From Candidatus Onthenecus intestinigallinarum (GTDB lineage Bacteria; Bacillota; Clostridia; Christensenellales; Aristaeellaceae), in assembly GCA_018713325.1 (NCBI GenBank), contig DVFJ01000036.1:124001-188000 (forward strand): a DNA stretch of 64,000 bases. Direction: 5' to 3'. This document shows, piece by piece, positions 1 through 8,157 of this stretch. The notes under the pieces were generated by a model that was given only the letters and a program-made list of their open reading frames with translations, was not told where the DNA came from and ran no database searches. Both the position numbers and the translations under genes were made by a program. Numbering within the stretch: the first letter of the stretch is position 1; the number at the start of each line of letters is the position of its first letter.

Positions 1-416
1 CCGGCGGATGGGGAACCATCCTGATCTATGGCGAACACCGCAAGGAGATGTCCGGCTTCATGCCGGATACGACCAATAACCGCATGGAGGTTTTCGCCGT
101 CATTCAGGGTTTTTTGTCCCTGAAGCAGCCGTGCAAGGTCGCCGTCTATTCGGACTCGGCCTATTTCGTCAATGCCTTCAACCAGCACTGGATTGAGAAC
201 TGGAAGCGCAACGGCTGGAAAAACGCCGCCAAGAAGCCCGTCGAAAATCAGGATCTCTGGAAGTGGCTTCTGACGCTCATGCAGGATCACGACGTATCGA
301 TCCATAAGGTCAAGGGCCATGCGGACAATCCCAACAACAACCGCTGCGACGAGCTGGCCACAGGTCAAATCAAGCGCTACGCCAAGCCCAAGGACGCCTC
401 TCAGGTGAGGGAGTGA
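1..416 (+). CDS. rnhA: Ribonuclease HI, 5'-truncated by window edge
   Basis: The C-terminal ~137 residues of RNase HI, which cleaves the RNA strand of RNA-DNA hybrids in the cytoplasm. The frame is open from base 3, so the start lies upstream of the window. Visible family motifs are NNRMEV (the catalytic Glu), VYSDSAYFVNA (a catalytic Asp) and VKGHADNPNNNRCDELA (the His and the last Asp). The first catalytic Asp is outside the window. The tail after the last Asp is short, as in ordinary RNase HI. Identification rests on these motifs and is secure. Confidence 0.93.
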   Translation, partial: GGWGTILIYGEHRKEMSGFMPDTTNNRMEVFAVIQGFLSLKQPCKVAVYSDSAYFVNAFNQHWIENWKRNGWKNAAKKPVENQDLWKWLLTLMQDHDVSIHKVKGHADNPNNNRCDELATGQIKRYAKPKDASQVRE

Positions 417-422
417 TCTTTA

Positions 423-458
423 AAACACTTCGCGAAAGCCTTCTTTTACGAAGTGTTT
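423..458 (+). terminator. Hairpin after rnhA
   Basis: AAACACTTCG (423-432) is perfectly inverted at 449-458, with a 16-base loop. The 3' side is followed by only three T's before the next promoter, so it is a weak intrinsic terminator at best. It overlaps the -35 element of the downstream promoter. Confidence 0.5.
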
Positions 459-485
459 GACGTATTTTCTGCAGTGTGGTATACT
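457..485 (+). promoter_or_regulatory. Sigma-A-type promoter for the recombinase gene
   Basis: TTGACG (457-462), a 17-base spacer and TATACT (480-485). Transcription would begin near 492, downstream of the first ATG in the reading frame (476), which supports starting the recombinase at 521. Confidence 0.7.
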
Positions 486-520
486 ATGAACGAAATTTTG
501 CAGAAAGCTGGTGTTCGAGC

Positions 521-1639
521 ATGTCCAATGACTATCAAAAGCAGACTGCGCGCAAGCGCACCGAAGACCTGCGCAAGCTCGAGCGCGAGCTGCCGCGCTG
601 CTGCCTGGACTATTTCATCGCCATCGAGTCGCAGACCGGCACGCTCACGCGCCTGGCCTATGCGTACGACCTGCGCACGTTCTTTCAGTACCTGTCCGCC
701 GAGGTGCGCACGTTCGACGGCAAGGAGATCCTCTCCTTCGACGATGACGACCTGCGCAAGATCACCAAGGGCGACATTGAGCGCTATGGACAGTATCTGA
801 CGCTCTACTACAAAAACGACGTCGATGCGGACGGCAACGTCTCGTCGCGCGAACTGGAAAACGCCGAATATGGAAAGATGAGGAAGCTCTCTTCCCTGCG
901 TTCGTTTTTTAAATATCTGTATGCCGACGGACGCATTCCCGGCAATCCGGCGGAACTCGTGCCGCTGCCCAAACGGCACGAAAAGGCGATCATTCGCCTG
1001 GAGCTGGACGAGGTCGCCCGCATCCTGGATGAGGCGGAAAAAGGCGAAAATCTATCTGCACGCCAACAGAAGTATCACAAGCTCACACAAAAGCGAGATT
1101 TGGCGATGCTCAGCCTCTTTCTGGGCACCGGCATCCGCGTCAGCGAATGCGTGGGCCTGAACATTGACGACTTCGACTTTTCGCAAAATGCCTTCGTCGT
1201 CACGCGCAAGGGCGGCGCGGAGGTCATGCTCTATCTGAGCGAGGAGGTCTCCCAGGCGCTGCGCGACTATCTCGCCGAACGGCTTGAGATCGAAGCACTG
1301 CCGGGCCACGAGAACGCGTTCTTTCTCTCGATCCAGCGCCGGCGCATCACGCAGCGCGCGGTTGAAAACCTGGTCAAGAAGTATGCCGCCATTGCCGCGC
1401 CGCTCAAGAAGAAGATCAGCCCGCACAAGCTGCGCAGCACCTACGGCACCAATCTGTACCGCGCCACGCAGGACATCTATCTGGTTGCGGACGTCCTGGG
1501 GCACTCGGACGTCAACACCACGCGCAAGCACTATGCCGCCATGCTCGAGGACCGCCGGCGCTCCGCCGCCTCGCACACGGTTCTGCGCGAGGAAATAAAA
1601 GGCGCGCCGGACGCTCAAGAAGACCCTGCTGTCGATTGA
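521..1639 (+). CDS. Xer-family tyrosine recombinase
   Basis: A 372-residue tyrosine recombinase that cuts and rejoins DNA through a 3'-phosphotyrosine. The N-terminal half looks like a SAM-like core-binding domain. The catalytic half shows the Arg of GTGIRVSEC, the beta-hairpin Lys in TRKGG, HKLR with its His and Arg, LGHS with its His, and the nucleophile Tyr in TRKHY. All catalytic residues are present. ATG 521 is preferred because the promoter at 457-485 lies between the upstream in-frame ATG and it. It is longer than typical XerC/XerD (about 300 residues). It could act in chromosome dimer resolution or be a housekeeping relative; no attachment site or phage genes were seen nearby. Confidence 0.85.
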   Translation: MSNDYQKQTARKRTEDLRKLERELPRCCLDYFIAIESQTGTLTRLAYAYDLRTFFQYLSAEVRTFDGKEILSFDDDDLRKITKGDIERYGQYLTLYYKNDVDADGNVSSRELENAEYGKMRKLSSLRSFFKYLYADGRIPGNPAELVPLPKRHEKAIIRLELDEVARILDEAEKGENLSARQQKYHKLTQKRDLAMLSLFLGTGIRVSECVGLNIDDFDFSQNAFVVTRKGGAEVMLYLSEEVSQALRDYLAERLEIEALPGHENAFFLSIQRRRITQRAVENLVKKYAAIAAPLKKKISPHKLRSTYGTNLYRATQDIYLVADVLGHSDVNTTRKHYAAMLEDRRRSAASHTVLREEIKGAPDAQEDPAVD

Positions 1640-1657
1640 TCCGCAGACGCATAAACA

Positions 1658-1685
1658 AACAGCCGGTCCGATTGGACCGGCTGTT
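1658..1685 (+). terminator. Terminator hairpin downstream of the recombinase
   Basis: AACAGCCGGTCC, loop GATT, GGACCGGCTGTT: a perfect 12-bp stem followed by a weak T-rich stretch. It sits between convergent genes (the LCP gene ends at 1715) and may serve both strands. Confidence 0.75.
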
Positions 1686-1714
1686 GCTCTTGGAGGGGCT
1701 TAAAACCCTACTGT

Positions 1715-2551
1715 TCACGGAAACAAAAAGGCATGCAGTTCCTGGCGAATGGCCGTCCAGTCACCCGTATAGGCGGTCATTCCCTCATATTCCGTCGCTG
1801 TCAGGGGCGTCGTGCTGGGAAGCATGTATTCTTCACGTTCCGAGCCGCCCATCACCGTCGTAGCCAGTGAGATCATATCCATCAGGCCCATATTCGTCGT
1901 CATCGTACTCATCAGCTTACGCGCCAGTCCCATCAAGGCGAAGGGATTCTTGTCGCGTGTGCCCTGATAGAGCAGCTGCATGACGGCTTTGTATTGGTGA
2001 CTTCTTGCAGCGTCTGCCTCGTCCGGCAGGCGCATATAAGCCATCGTCTGCGCTCCGTCCAGCGTCTGCAGGCCCTCTGCGCATCCCAGAGCCGCCGCCT
2101 CCTCGGCGGAAAGCGTCATCTGCATGCCGCCCACGCTCTCGGCGATTTGCACAAAACTGCTCACATCCAGCGTCACATAACTGGAGACGTTCATCTCAAG
2201 CAGTTCATTGATCGACTTCATCATCAGGTTCGGCCCGCCCAGAACATAAATTTTTGCAAGCGGAATGGATCCAACTTGCGAGATTTCCGCGATCAGATCC
2301 GTCCTCAGATCCGTCATGCACGCGCGTCCGCTTTCTCTGTCGATGGAGGCGAGCAAAACGGTCTGCACATCTGCAGAGCTTTCACGATCGGTCAGGAAAA
2401 GTGCCACCGTCTGCACGGACTTCGGCAACGCCTGGGCCAGCGAGAGATCCGAATCGTCCACGACGACGCTGTAGTCCGCCAATGCGGGGCCGGCCGTCCA
2501 CAGCGCGCACAGGGCCAGCATGCACGCTGCCAGCATTTTGACAAATCTCAT
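1715..2551 (-). CDS. LytR-CpsA-Psr (LCP) family protein
   Basis: A 278-residue protein of the LCP family, whose members transfer undecaprenyl-phosphate-linked glycopolymers such as teichoic acids or capsule to peptidoglycan outside the membrane. The core pattern is visible: DVQTVLLASIDRESG near residue 60, SYVTLDVSSFVQIAESVGG mid-protein, then the LDGAQTMAYMRL and AARSHQYK regions where family arginines sit. The start at 2551 has an AAAGGA ribosome site. Instead of a long N-terminal anchor it has a signal-peptide-like segment ending ALA-D, so it may be secreted. It lies directly after the GtrA gene on one transcript. Substrate unknown. Confidence 0.82.
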   Translation of the reverse strand: MRFVKMLAACMLALCALWTAGPALADYSVVVDDSDLSLAQALPKSVQTVALFLTDRESSADVQTVLLASIDRESGRACMTDLRTDLIAEISQVGSIPLAKIYVLGGPNLMMKSINELLEMNVSSYVTLDVSSFVQIAESVGGMQMTLSAEEAAALGCAEGLQTLDGAQTMAYMRLPDEADAARSHQYKAVMQLLYQGTRDKNPFALMGLARKLMSTMTTNMGLMDMISLATTVMGGSEREEYMLPSTTPLTATEYEGMTAYTGDWTAIRQELHAFLFP

Positions 2552-2571
2552 GGGATTGAAAAATCCTTTCT

Positions 2572-3000
2572 TTATGATTTTTTCTGCGGCTTGAAGATAT
2601 AGAGCTTCGAGAAGACATAGTTCAGCGCGACGACGATGAACTGCACGAGGATCTGCGCCAGCCGGTCGTCGATGTGAACCCCATCCACCAGCCACTTCAT
2701 CAGGACGGCGTTGGCGCCCAGGGAAATCACACGCATCAGGACAAAGTTGAAAAACTCCACTGCAAAGGCCTTCAGGCTGTCCGTATGGGAGCGAAAGACG
2801 TACAGCTTGTTCGCCACATACGCAAAGAGAATCGCTACCACCGAGGCCAGGACCGTAGCGGCCATGTAGTGCAGGTCGACCGCGCGCGCCAGCAGGTAGA
2901 CGACGTAATTTACGGCCGTCGTACATACGCCAATGACGATATAGCGCAGAAGTTCCGGATCCTTGCGGACTTTGTCCACGTATTTTCGAATCGTCTGCAT
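2572..3000 (-). CDS. GtrA family membrane protein
   Basis: A 142-residue, four-helix membrane protein of the GtrA family, members of which are associated with translocation or use of polyprenyl-linked sugars in polysaccharide modification. It has the family layout: a basic N-terminus, RYIVIGVCTTAVNYVVYLLA, a helix ending YVANKLYVF, then two further helices ending NYVFSKLYIFKPQKK. An AGAGGA ribosome site precedes ATG 3000. It is the first gene after a perfect-consensus promoter and is followed 20 bases later by the LCP gene, which suggests a joint role in cell-surface glycans. Confidence 0.85.
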   Translation of the reverse strand: MQTIRKYVDKVRKDPELLRYIVIGVCTTAVNYVVYLLARAVDLHYMAATVLASVVAILFAYVANKLYVFRSHTDSLKAFAVEFFNFVLMRVISLGANAVLMKWLVDGVHIDDRLAQILVQFIVVALNYVFSKLYIFKPQKKS

Positions 3001-3051
3001 CGTGTTGATGTCCTCTTTTCTTTCTGCTGAATGTGCAAGAGATAATGATTT

Positions 3052-3080
3052 ATTATATCATATGGATGCCTTGTTGTCAA
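3052..3080 (-). promoter_or_regulatory. Consensus sigma-A promoter for gtrA-LCP
   Basis: On the minus strand, TTGACA (3075-3080), a 17-base spacer and TATAAT (3052-3057): exact consensus in both hexamers. Confidence 0.85.
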
Positions 3081-3139
3081 AAACGCACAGGGATTTCGAG
3101 CCTGTCTCTTTCCAGTCCACGTCGTTTTTGTGTTGCAAA

Positions 3140-3170
3140 TGCATTATGCAATTTGTAAAAATGCAATTTT
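3140..3170 (+). repeat. AT-rich direct repeats upstream of the ABC operon promoter
   Basis: ATGCAATTT occurs at 3146-3154 and again at 3161-3169, and a near-inverted copy (CAAATGCAT) precedes them. The array ends a few bases before the -35 hexamer at 3175, a typical place for a regulator operator. The 3001-3448 interval holds no gene: it contains the minus-strand promoter, these repeats, the plus-strand promoter and a long leader. Confidence 0.4.
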
Positions 3171-3174
3171 TTGC

Positions 3175-3203
3175 TTGACATTTTCTTCATCATGTTATAT
3201 CAT
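3175..3203 (+). promoter_or_regulatory. Strong sigma-A-type promoter for the ABC operon
   Basis: TTGACA (3175-3180), a 17-base spacer and TATCAT (3198-3203), eleven of twelve consensus bases. Transcription would start near 3210, leaving a 5' leader of about 240 bases. Confidence 0.8.
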
Positions 3204-3209
3204 GAATTC

Positions 3210-3448
3210 ATTCAAAAAAGAAGGCTTTCGCGCATGATTCCCAGCGAATCCTTCTCAACCGTGTGTGTTCGTGCCGATGTATCAAAAACCAGGTTGAAGC
3301 ATAAAAGCAATCTGTTCTCCCTGCGCATGGCTTCACGGAGTGCCGATGCAGGCAAATGGCTCTGGCTCTTCGTGATTTCTCCTGTTGGAATCCCTGTCAA
3401 GGGGTGCCATAGATGGTCGACAGACCAAAACGAGAAGGAGGAACCCAC
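3210..3448 (+). promoter_or_regulatory. Long untranslated leader of the ABC operon
   Basis: About 240 transcribed bases with no convincing gene. A clear hairpin spans 3220-3254 (GAAGG and TTCGC paired with GCGAA and CCTTC), and a smaller CCCTG/CAAGGGG hairpin lies near 3402-3418. The ribosome site GAAGGAGG is at 3434-3441. I do not recognise a known riboswitch class. It may be an unclassified cis-regulatory RNA or simply a long leader. Confidence 0.4.
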
Positions 3449-4597
3449 ATGAAAAAGCTGCTCTGTATGCTCCTCTCTATCGCGATGCTGCTCAGCCTGT
3501 GCGTTGGCGCCATGGCCGAGGAAGGCACGTACAAGATCGCGATCCTGACGGGCACCACGTCTCAGGGCGAGGAAGAATTCCGCGCCGCCGAGCGTGCAAA
3601 GGCTGCTGACCCCGATCACATCATCACGGACACCTATCCGGACAGCTTCATGGCCGAGATGGAGACGACCGTCTCCAAGATCGTCGCTTTTGGCTCTGAC
3701 CCGGATGTGAAGGCCATCGTGATGTGCCAGGGCGTCCCCGGCGCGAAGGCCGGTTTTGACCGCCTGAAGGAAATGGGGCGTAACGACATCCTGACGATCG
3801 TCGGCACCCCCCAGGAAGACCCGGCCGTCATCTCCGCCGCTTCTGACATCGTCATGTATGCGGACGAGATCAAGCAGGGCGACACCATCATGGAAAAGTG
3901 CGCCGAGTGGGGCGTGGAAGTGTTCATCCACTACTCCTTCCCGCGTCATATGGCCATGGAGCTGATCGTCGGCCGTCATGACCTGCTCGTCGCCAACGCC
4001 GAAGCGCTGGGCATCGAGTTTGTGGACGTCACCGCGCCCGACCCGACGGCTGAGGCCGGCGCCTCCGCTTCTCAGCAGTTCATCCTGGAGGACGTTCCCC
4101 AGCAGATGGAGAAGTACGCCGGCAAGAAGGTCGCGTTCTTCACCACCAACTGCAGCATGCAGGAGCCGCTACAGACCGCCATCCTGACCCAGCCGAACGC
4201 CTACTACCCGCAGCCCTGCTGCCCGAGCCCCTACCACGCCTTCCCGGCCGTGCTGGGCCTGGATCAGCTCGAGGCCGGCGGCAACGATGAGGACGCGCTG
4301 CGCCAGATCGCTGCGAAGCTGGACGAGTATGACGCCGTGGGCCGTTACTCCACGTGGCCGGCTCCCGTGGCGATGAGCATCATCGACATCGGCGTCGCGT
4401 ATGCCGAGGCGTACATCAAGGGCGAGATCACCGAGCGCAACGACAGCGAGGCCCTGAACGCTCTGTTCACCGAGAAGCTGGGCGGCGCCACGATCGAGAA
4501 CTACACCAATGCGGACGGCGAGACGCTGGACAACTACTACACCATCCTGCTCGAGCCGGTCAACTTCGCGGATTACCTGGAGCCGGCGGCGGAGTAA
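3449..4597 (+). CDS. DUF3798-type ABC substrate-binding protein
   Basis: A 382-residue secreted protein that resembles the DUF3798 family of type I periplasmic-binding-fold proteins. The N-terminus MKKLLCMLLSIAMLLSLC followed by AMA-EEG is a signal peptide. There is no good lipobox, which is unusual for a binding protein of a one-membrane cell. The body has the alternating Rossmann pattern, for example YKIAILTGTTSQGEEEF and KKVAFFTTNCSMQEPL, and a Cys-Pro-rich loop YYPQPCCPSPYHAF. ATG 3449 follows GAAGGAGG. It heads an operon with a sugar/nucleoside-type ATPase and two permeases, so it should deliver a ligand to them. The ligand is unknown. Confidence 0.78.
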   Translation: MKKLLCMLLSIAMLLSLCVGAMAEEGTYKIAILTGTTSQGEEEFRAAERAKAADPDHIITDTYPDSFMAEMETTVSKIVAFGSDPDVKAIVMCQGVPGAKAGFDRLKEMGRNDILTIVGTPQEDPAVISAASDIVMYADEIKQGDTIMEKCAEWGVEVFIHYSFPRHMAMELIVGRHDLLVANAEALGIEFVDVTAPDPTAEAGASASQQFILEDVPQQMEKYAGKKVAFFTTNCSMQEPLQTAILTQPNAYYPQPCCPSPYHAFPAVLGLDQLEAGGNDEDALRQIAAKLDEYDAVGRYSTWPAPVAMSIIDIGVAYAEAYIKGEITERNDSEALNALFTEKLGGATIENYTNADGETLDNYYTILLEPVNFADYLEPAAE

Positions 4598-4641
4598 GCT
4601 CTCCCTGTCAGTCGTCATAATCGGACGATTCCGATGAAAGC

Positions 4642-4676
4642 GCCGACCCGCTTCTCTAACACGGAAGCGGGTCGGC
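4642..4676 (+). terminator. Intercistronic hairpin between binding protein and ATPase genes
   Basis: GCCGACCCGCTTC (4642-4654) pairs with GAAGCGGGTCGGC (4664-4676), a perfect 13-bp stem followed by TTTCCTT. It is probably a leaky terminator or 3'-end stabiliser that makes more binding protein than transporter, a common design in ABC operons. Confidence 0.65.
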
Positions 4677-4700
4677 TTTCCTTAGAGGAGGTATACCTCA

Positions 4701-6305
4701 TTGGGTGCAGAATACGTATTGGAAATGAAGGGCATCACCAAGCGATACGGTGAAAACACCGTGCTTTCGGATGTCAACGTCCGCATCCGTCCCGGCGAGA
4801 TCCACGCGCTGCTCGGTGAAAACGGCGCGGGCAAGAGCACGCTGATGAACGTGCTGTTTGGCATGCCCGTCATTCACAACACGGGCGGCTTTGACGGCGA
4901 GATCTACCTGGATGGCGAAAAGGTCACCATCTCTTCCCCGCACGACGCCATGCTCAAGGGCATCGGCATGGTGCATCAGGAATTCATGCTCCTGCCCGGC
5001 TTCACCATTGCGGAGAACATCAAGCTCAACCGGGAGATCACGCGTCCCAGCGCGCTGAGCCGGATCTTCGGCCGCAACCTGGAGCGCCTGGACATGCCAG
5101 CAATGGCCGCCGACGCGCGCAAGGCGCTGGACAGCGTCGGCATGGGCATCGACGAATACACGCTGGTCAAGGGGTTGCCCGTCGGATACATGCAGTTCGT
5201 CGAAATCGCGCGCGAGATCGACAAGACGGGCATCAAGCTGCTCGTGTTCGACGAGCCGACCGCCGTGCTGACGGAAAGCGAGGCCAAGCAGCTGATTTCT
5301 GTGATGAAGAAGATCAGCGAACGCGGGATTGCGATCATCTTCATCACGCACCGTCTGGACGAGGTCATGGCCGCGTCCGATTCCATCACGATTCTGCGCG
5401 ACGGTCAGCTCGTCAGCGCGCTGAAGACGCAGGATACGTCGATCGTCGAACTGGCCGAATTGATGATCGGCCGCAAGAACGAGGCGATGATCTCCGTCGA
5501 GCGCCGCGCGGCGAACCCGGATGCCAAGGTCGCGCTCTCCATTGAGCATCTTTCCGTCGACATGCCCGGCGAAGAGGTTCAGGACGTCTCGCTGGACGTG
5601 CGCGAGGGCGAAATCCTGGGCATCGGCGGCCTGGCCGGACAGGGCAAGGTCGGCATTCCCAACGGCGTGATGGGCCTGTATCCTGCCAGCGGCAGCGTCT
5701 CTCTGTTCGGCGAATCGCTGGAGCTCAACAATGCCCGAAAGGCCCTGCAAAAGGGACTGGCGATGGTCTCCGAAGACCGGCGCGGCGTCGGGCTGCTGCT
5801 GGACGAGTCCATCGAAGATAACATCGTGTTCAACGCCATGCAGATCAACGGCGATTTTTTGACTACACTGGCCGGCATGCATTTCAAAAATGGCAGGCAG
5901 ATTCGCGAGCACGCGCAGCGCATGATCAAGGAGCTCGACATCCGCTGCACCTCTCCCCTGCAGCATACGGGCACGCTCTCGGGCGGCAACCAGCAAAAGG
6001 TGTGCGTCGCGCGCGCCCTGACGATGAAGCCGAAGCTGATCTTCGTCTCCGAGCCGACGCGCGGCATCGACATCGGCGCGAAAAAGCTGGTGCTCGAAAC
6101 GCTCGTGCGCCTCAACCGCGAGATGGGCATGACGGTCGTCATGGTCTCCTCGGAGCTGCTAGAGCTGCGCTCGATCTGCGATCGGATTGCCATCGTCGCC
6201 GAGGGCAAGCTGGTCGACGTCCTGCCTCCGGACAGCCCGGACGCGGATTTCGGCTTGGCGATGTCCGGCATCAAACCGGAGAAAGGAGCGGACGGCCATG
6301 CTTAA
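4701..6305 (+). CDS. ABC transporter ATPase with two nucleotide-binding domains
   Basis: A 534-residue tandem ATPase of the class that powers sugar and nucleoside (BMP-type) importers. Domain 1 has Walker A GENGAGKST (residues 39-47), a modified signature LPVGYMQ and Walker B LLVFDEPTAVL. Domain 2 has a degenerate Walker A (GGLAGQGKVG) and a good signature LSGGNQQKV, the usual asymmetry in this family. The start is TTG 4701, set by GGAGGT eight bases upstream; the only nearby GTG is out of frame. The gene overlaps the first permease by 8 bases. Confidence 0.9.
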   Translation: MGAEYVLEMKGITKRYGENTVLSDVNVRIRPGEIHALLGENGAGKSTLMNVLFGMPVIHNTGGFDGEIYLDGEKVTISSPHDAMLKGIGMVHQEFMLLPGFTIAENIKLNREITRPSALSRIFGRNLERLDMPAMAADARKALDSVGMGIDEYTLVKGLPVGYMQFVEIAREIDKTGIKLLVFDEPTAVLTESEAKQLISVMKKISERGIAIIFITHRLDEVMAASDSITILRDGQLVSALKTQDTSIVELAELMIGRKNEAMISVERRAANPDAKVALSIEHLSVDMPGEEVQDVSLDVREGEILGIGGLAGQGKVGIPNGVMGLYPASGSVSLFGESLELNNARKALQKGLAMVSEDRRGVGLLLDESIEDNIVFNAMQINGDFLTTLAGMHFKNGRQIREHAQRMIKELDIRCTSPLQHTGTLSGGNQQKVCVARALTMKPKLIFVSEPTRGIDIGAKKLVLETLVRLNREMGMTVVMVSSELLELRSICDRIAIVAEGKLVDVLPPDSPDADFGLAMSGIKPEKGADGHA

Positions 6306-8157
6306 GATGTCCATATCCCAGAGAATTGCGGTCGTCGTCATTGCCGTCATTACGGTGCTGTTCGTCGGCACAGGCGTGTATGGCCTGTCGGTTCGTAACG
6401 GCGCGGCGGGCGTATCGGTCATCCGCGACCTGCGACTGCAATCCATTCTCAATACGGCCGGCGCCGGATCCGTCGAGGCGTATGTGGCGGCCGCCAAGGC
6501 CGAAGCCACTGCGCGCGTGCGCGCCGAGGGCGGCGGCATGAGCGAGATCCGTGAAGCCTCTGCCCTGGCGGAGGAAGAAGCGCGCGCCTCCTTCCATTTT
6601 GAGCCGGTTGACCTCTCCACCGTCGACACAGCTGACCTCGAGGTCGCGGTGAATGAGTTGGTAGCCGCCCAGCGCGACTACTATGAGGCGGAATCCGCCG
6701 CGCAGGCGCTCTACATTGAGGAACACGAAGAGGAGTTCCGCGCAGCCGCGGCCGCGCAGGTCGCCGCCGACTCCGAAGAAGAGGTTGAAGTGGTCGACAT
6801 GGTCATCGACCTGTCGGGCTTTGTCGCAACCGAAGAGATGGTCGCGCTCCAGGCCGTTGTGGATGAGCGCTTTGTGGCGCTCAAGGCCAGCCTGATGACC
6901 ATCTTCCCCGATCTGACGGACGACGTTTTGGACACCCTGAAACCGACGCTGCTTGCCCTCACCTACGCTTCCGGCGATACGTTCGAGACGCAGTATGACC
7001 GCTATGTGGCGGCGGCCGGAACGGCGCATCAGGGCGGCTTCCAATACTTTGTGATGCGCAACGGCGGCAATCTGCTGACGATCTCCGTGGGGCTGTTCAT
7101 CCTCACGCTGCTCGTGCTCTTCTATCAGACGCTGGTGCGCAAGCTCGGCCTGCCCCGCCTCATCATCGGCATGTTCTTCGTGCTGCTGTGCCTGCTGGCG
7201 GTGCTCTACGGGCTGTCTCTCCCCTCGCTCCTGGGCAACACGATCGTGCGCCTGGGCATGAACAGCGTGCTCGTGCTGGCGATGCTGCCCGGCATTCAGT
7301 GCGGCATCAGCCTCAACCTGGGCCTGCCGCTGGGCATCATCGGCGGCCTGTTGGGCGGCCTGCTGTGCATCGAATGGGGCTTCAGCGGTTGGCCGGGCTT
7401 CCTGTTCGCCATCGCCGTGGGCCTGGTGATCTCCTCCATCCTCGGATATCTGTACGCGCTGCTGCTCAACCGGCTGAAGGGCAACGAGATGGCCGTCACC
7501 ACCTACGTCGGCTACTCGATCGTGTCGCTGATGTGCATCGGCTGGCTGATCCTTCCCTTCCAGTCCCCTGAGCTCAAATGGCCGCTCGGCGACGGCTTGC
7601 GCGTCACGCTGGGCCTGCAGTCCTCGTACCGGCATCTGCTCAACGATTTTCTTTCGTTTGAACTCTTCGGCATCACCATCCCGACGGGTCTGCTGCTGTT
7701 CATGGCGCTGTGCTGCCTGCTGATGTGGCTGTTCATGCGCTCCAAGACGGGTATCGCGATGAGCGCGGTCGGCAACAACCCGCGTTTTGCCGAGGCTACC
7801 GGCATCAACGTGGACAAGATGCGCATCATCGGCACGACGCTGTCGACCATGCTCGGCGCGGTGGGCATCATCGTCTACAGCCAGAGCTATGGCTTCATGC
7901 AGCTGTATCAGGCGCCCCGTCAGCTGGGCTTCGTCGCCGCCTCCGCCATCCTGATCGGCGGTGCGAGCACGTCCCGCGCGCGCATCAGCCACGTCATCAT
8001 CGGCACGTTCCTGTTCCAGGGCGTGTTGACGCTCGGCATGCCGGTTGCGAACGTCCTGGTTCCGCAGAGCACCATCTCGGAGACGCTGCGCATCCTGATT
8101 TCCAACGGCATCATCCTCTACGCGTTGACCAAGTCAGGAGGTGCTTCTCGTGCGTGA
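6298..8157 (+). CDS. ABC permease with large N-terminal extracytoplasmic insert
   Basis: A 619-residue permease of the branched-chain/sugar/nucleoside type (BPD_transp_2-like). One helix at residues 9-31 is followed by a ~230-residue hydrophilic, Ala/Glu-rich segment, then about nine helices from residue ~270 on. The cytoplasmic loop that contacts the ATPase is visible as TGIAMSAVGNNPRFAEATGIN, close to the C-terminus as in relatives. Usual permeases of this class are about 300-400 residues, so the insert after the first helix is extra and probably faces outside. ATG 6298 follows GAAAGGAG and overlaps the ATPase stop. Confidence 0.85.
   Translation: MLKMSISQRIAVVVIAVITVLFVGTGVYGLSVRNGAAGVSVIRDLRLQSILNTAGAGSVEAYVAAAKAEATARVRAEGGGMSEIREASALAEEEARASFHFEPVDLSTVDTADLEVAVNELVAAQRDYYEAESAAQALYIEEHEEEFRAAAAAQVAADSEEEVEVVDMVIDLSGFVATEEMVALQAVVDERFVALKASLMTIFPDLTDDVLDTLKPTLLALTYASGDTFETQYDRYVAAAGTAHQGGFQYFVMRNGGNLLTISVGLFILTLLVLFYQTLVRKLGLPRLIIGMFFVLLCLLAVLYGLSLPSLLGNTIVRLGMNSVLVLAMLPGIQCGISLNLGLPLGIIGGLLGGLLCIEWGFSGWPGFLFAIAVGLVISSILGYLYALLLNRLKGNEMAVTTYVGYSIVSLMCIGWLILPFQSPELKWPLGDGLRVTLGLQSSYRHLLNDFLSFELFGITIPTGLLLFMALCCLLMWLFMRSKTGIAMSAVGNNPRFAEATGINVDKMRIIGTTLSTMLGAVGIIVYSQSYGFMQLYQAPRQLGFVAASAILIGGASTSRARISHVIIGTFLFQGVLTLGMPVANVLVPQSTISETLRILISNGIILYALTKSGGASRA

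Noticed and set aside
521-1639. Integrase of a mobile element
   Set aside because: No attachment repeats, excisionase, phage or conjugation genes nearby; GC and codon use match neighbours.
1715-2926. 403-residue reading frame covering the LCP gene and part of gtrA
   Set aside because: The N-terminal part is antisense-free shadow of gtrA in another frame; the LCP start with a ribosome site and signal peptide is at 2551.
3171-3452. 93-residue frame ahead of the ABC operon
   Set aside because: It starts inside the promoter, has no ribosome site and overlaps the leader hairpin; not supported as a gene.
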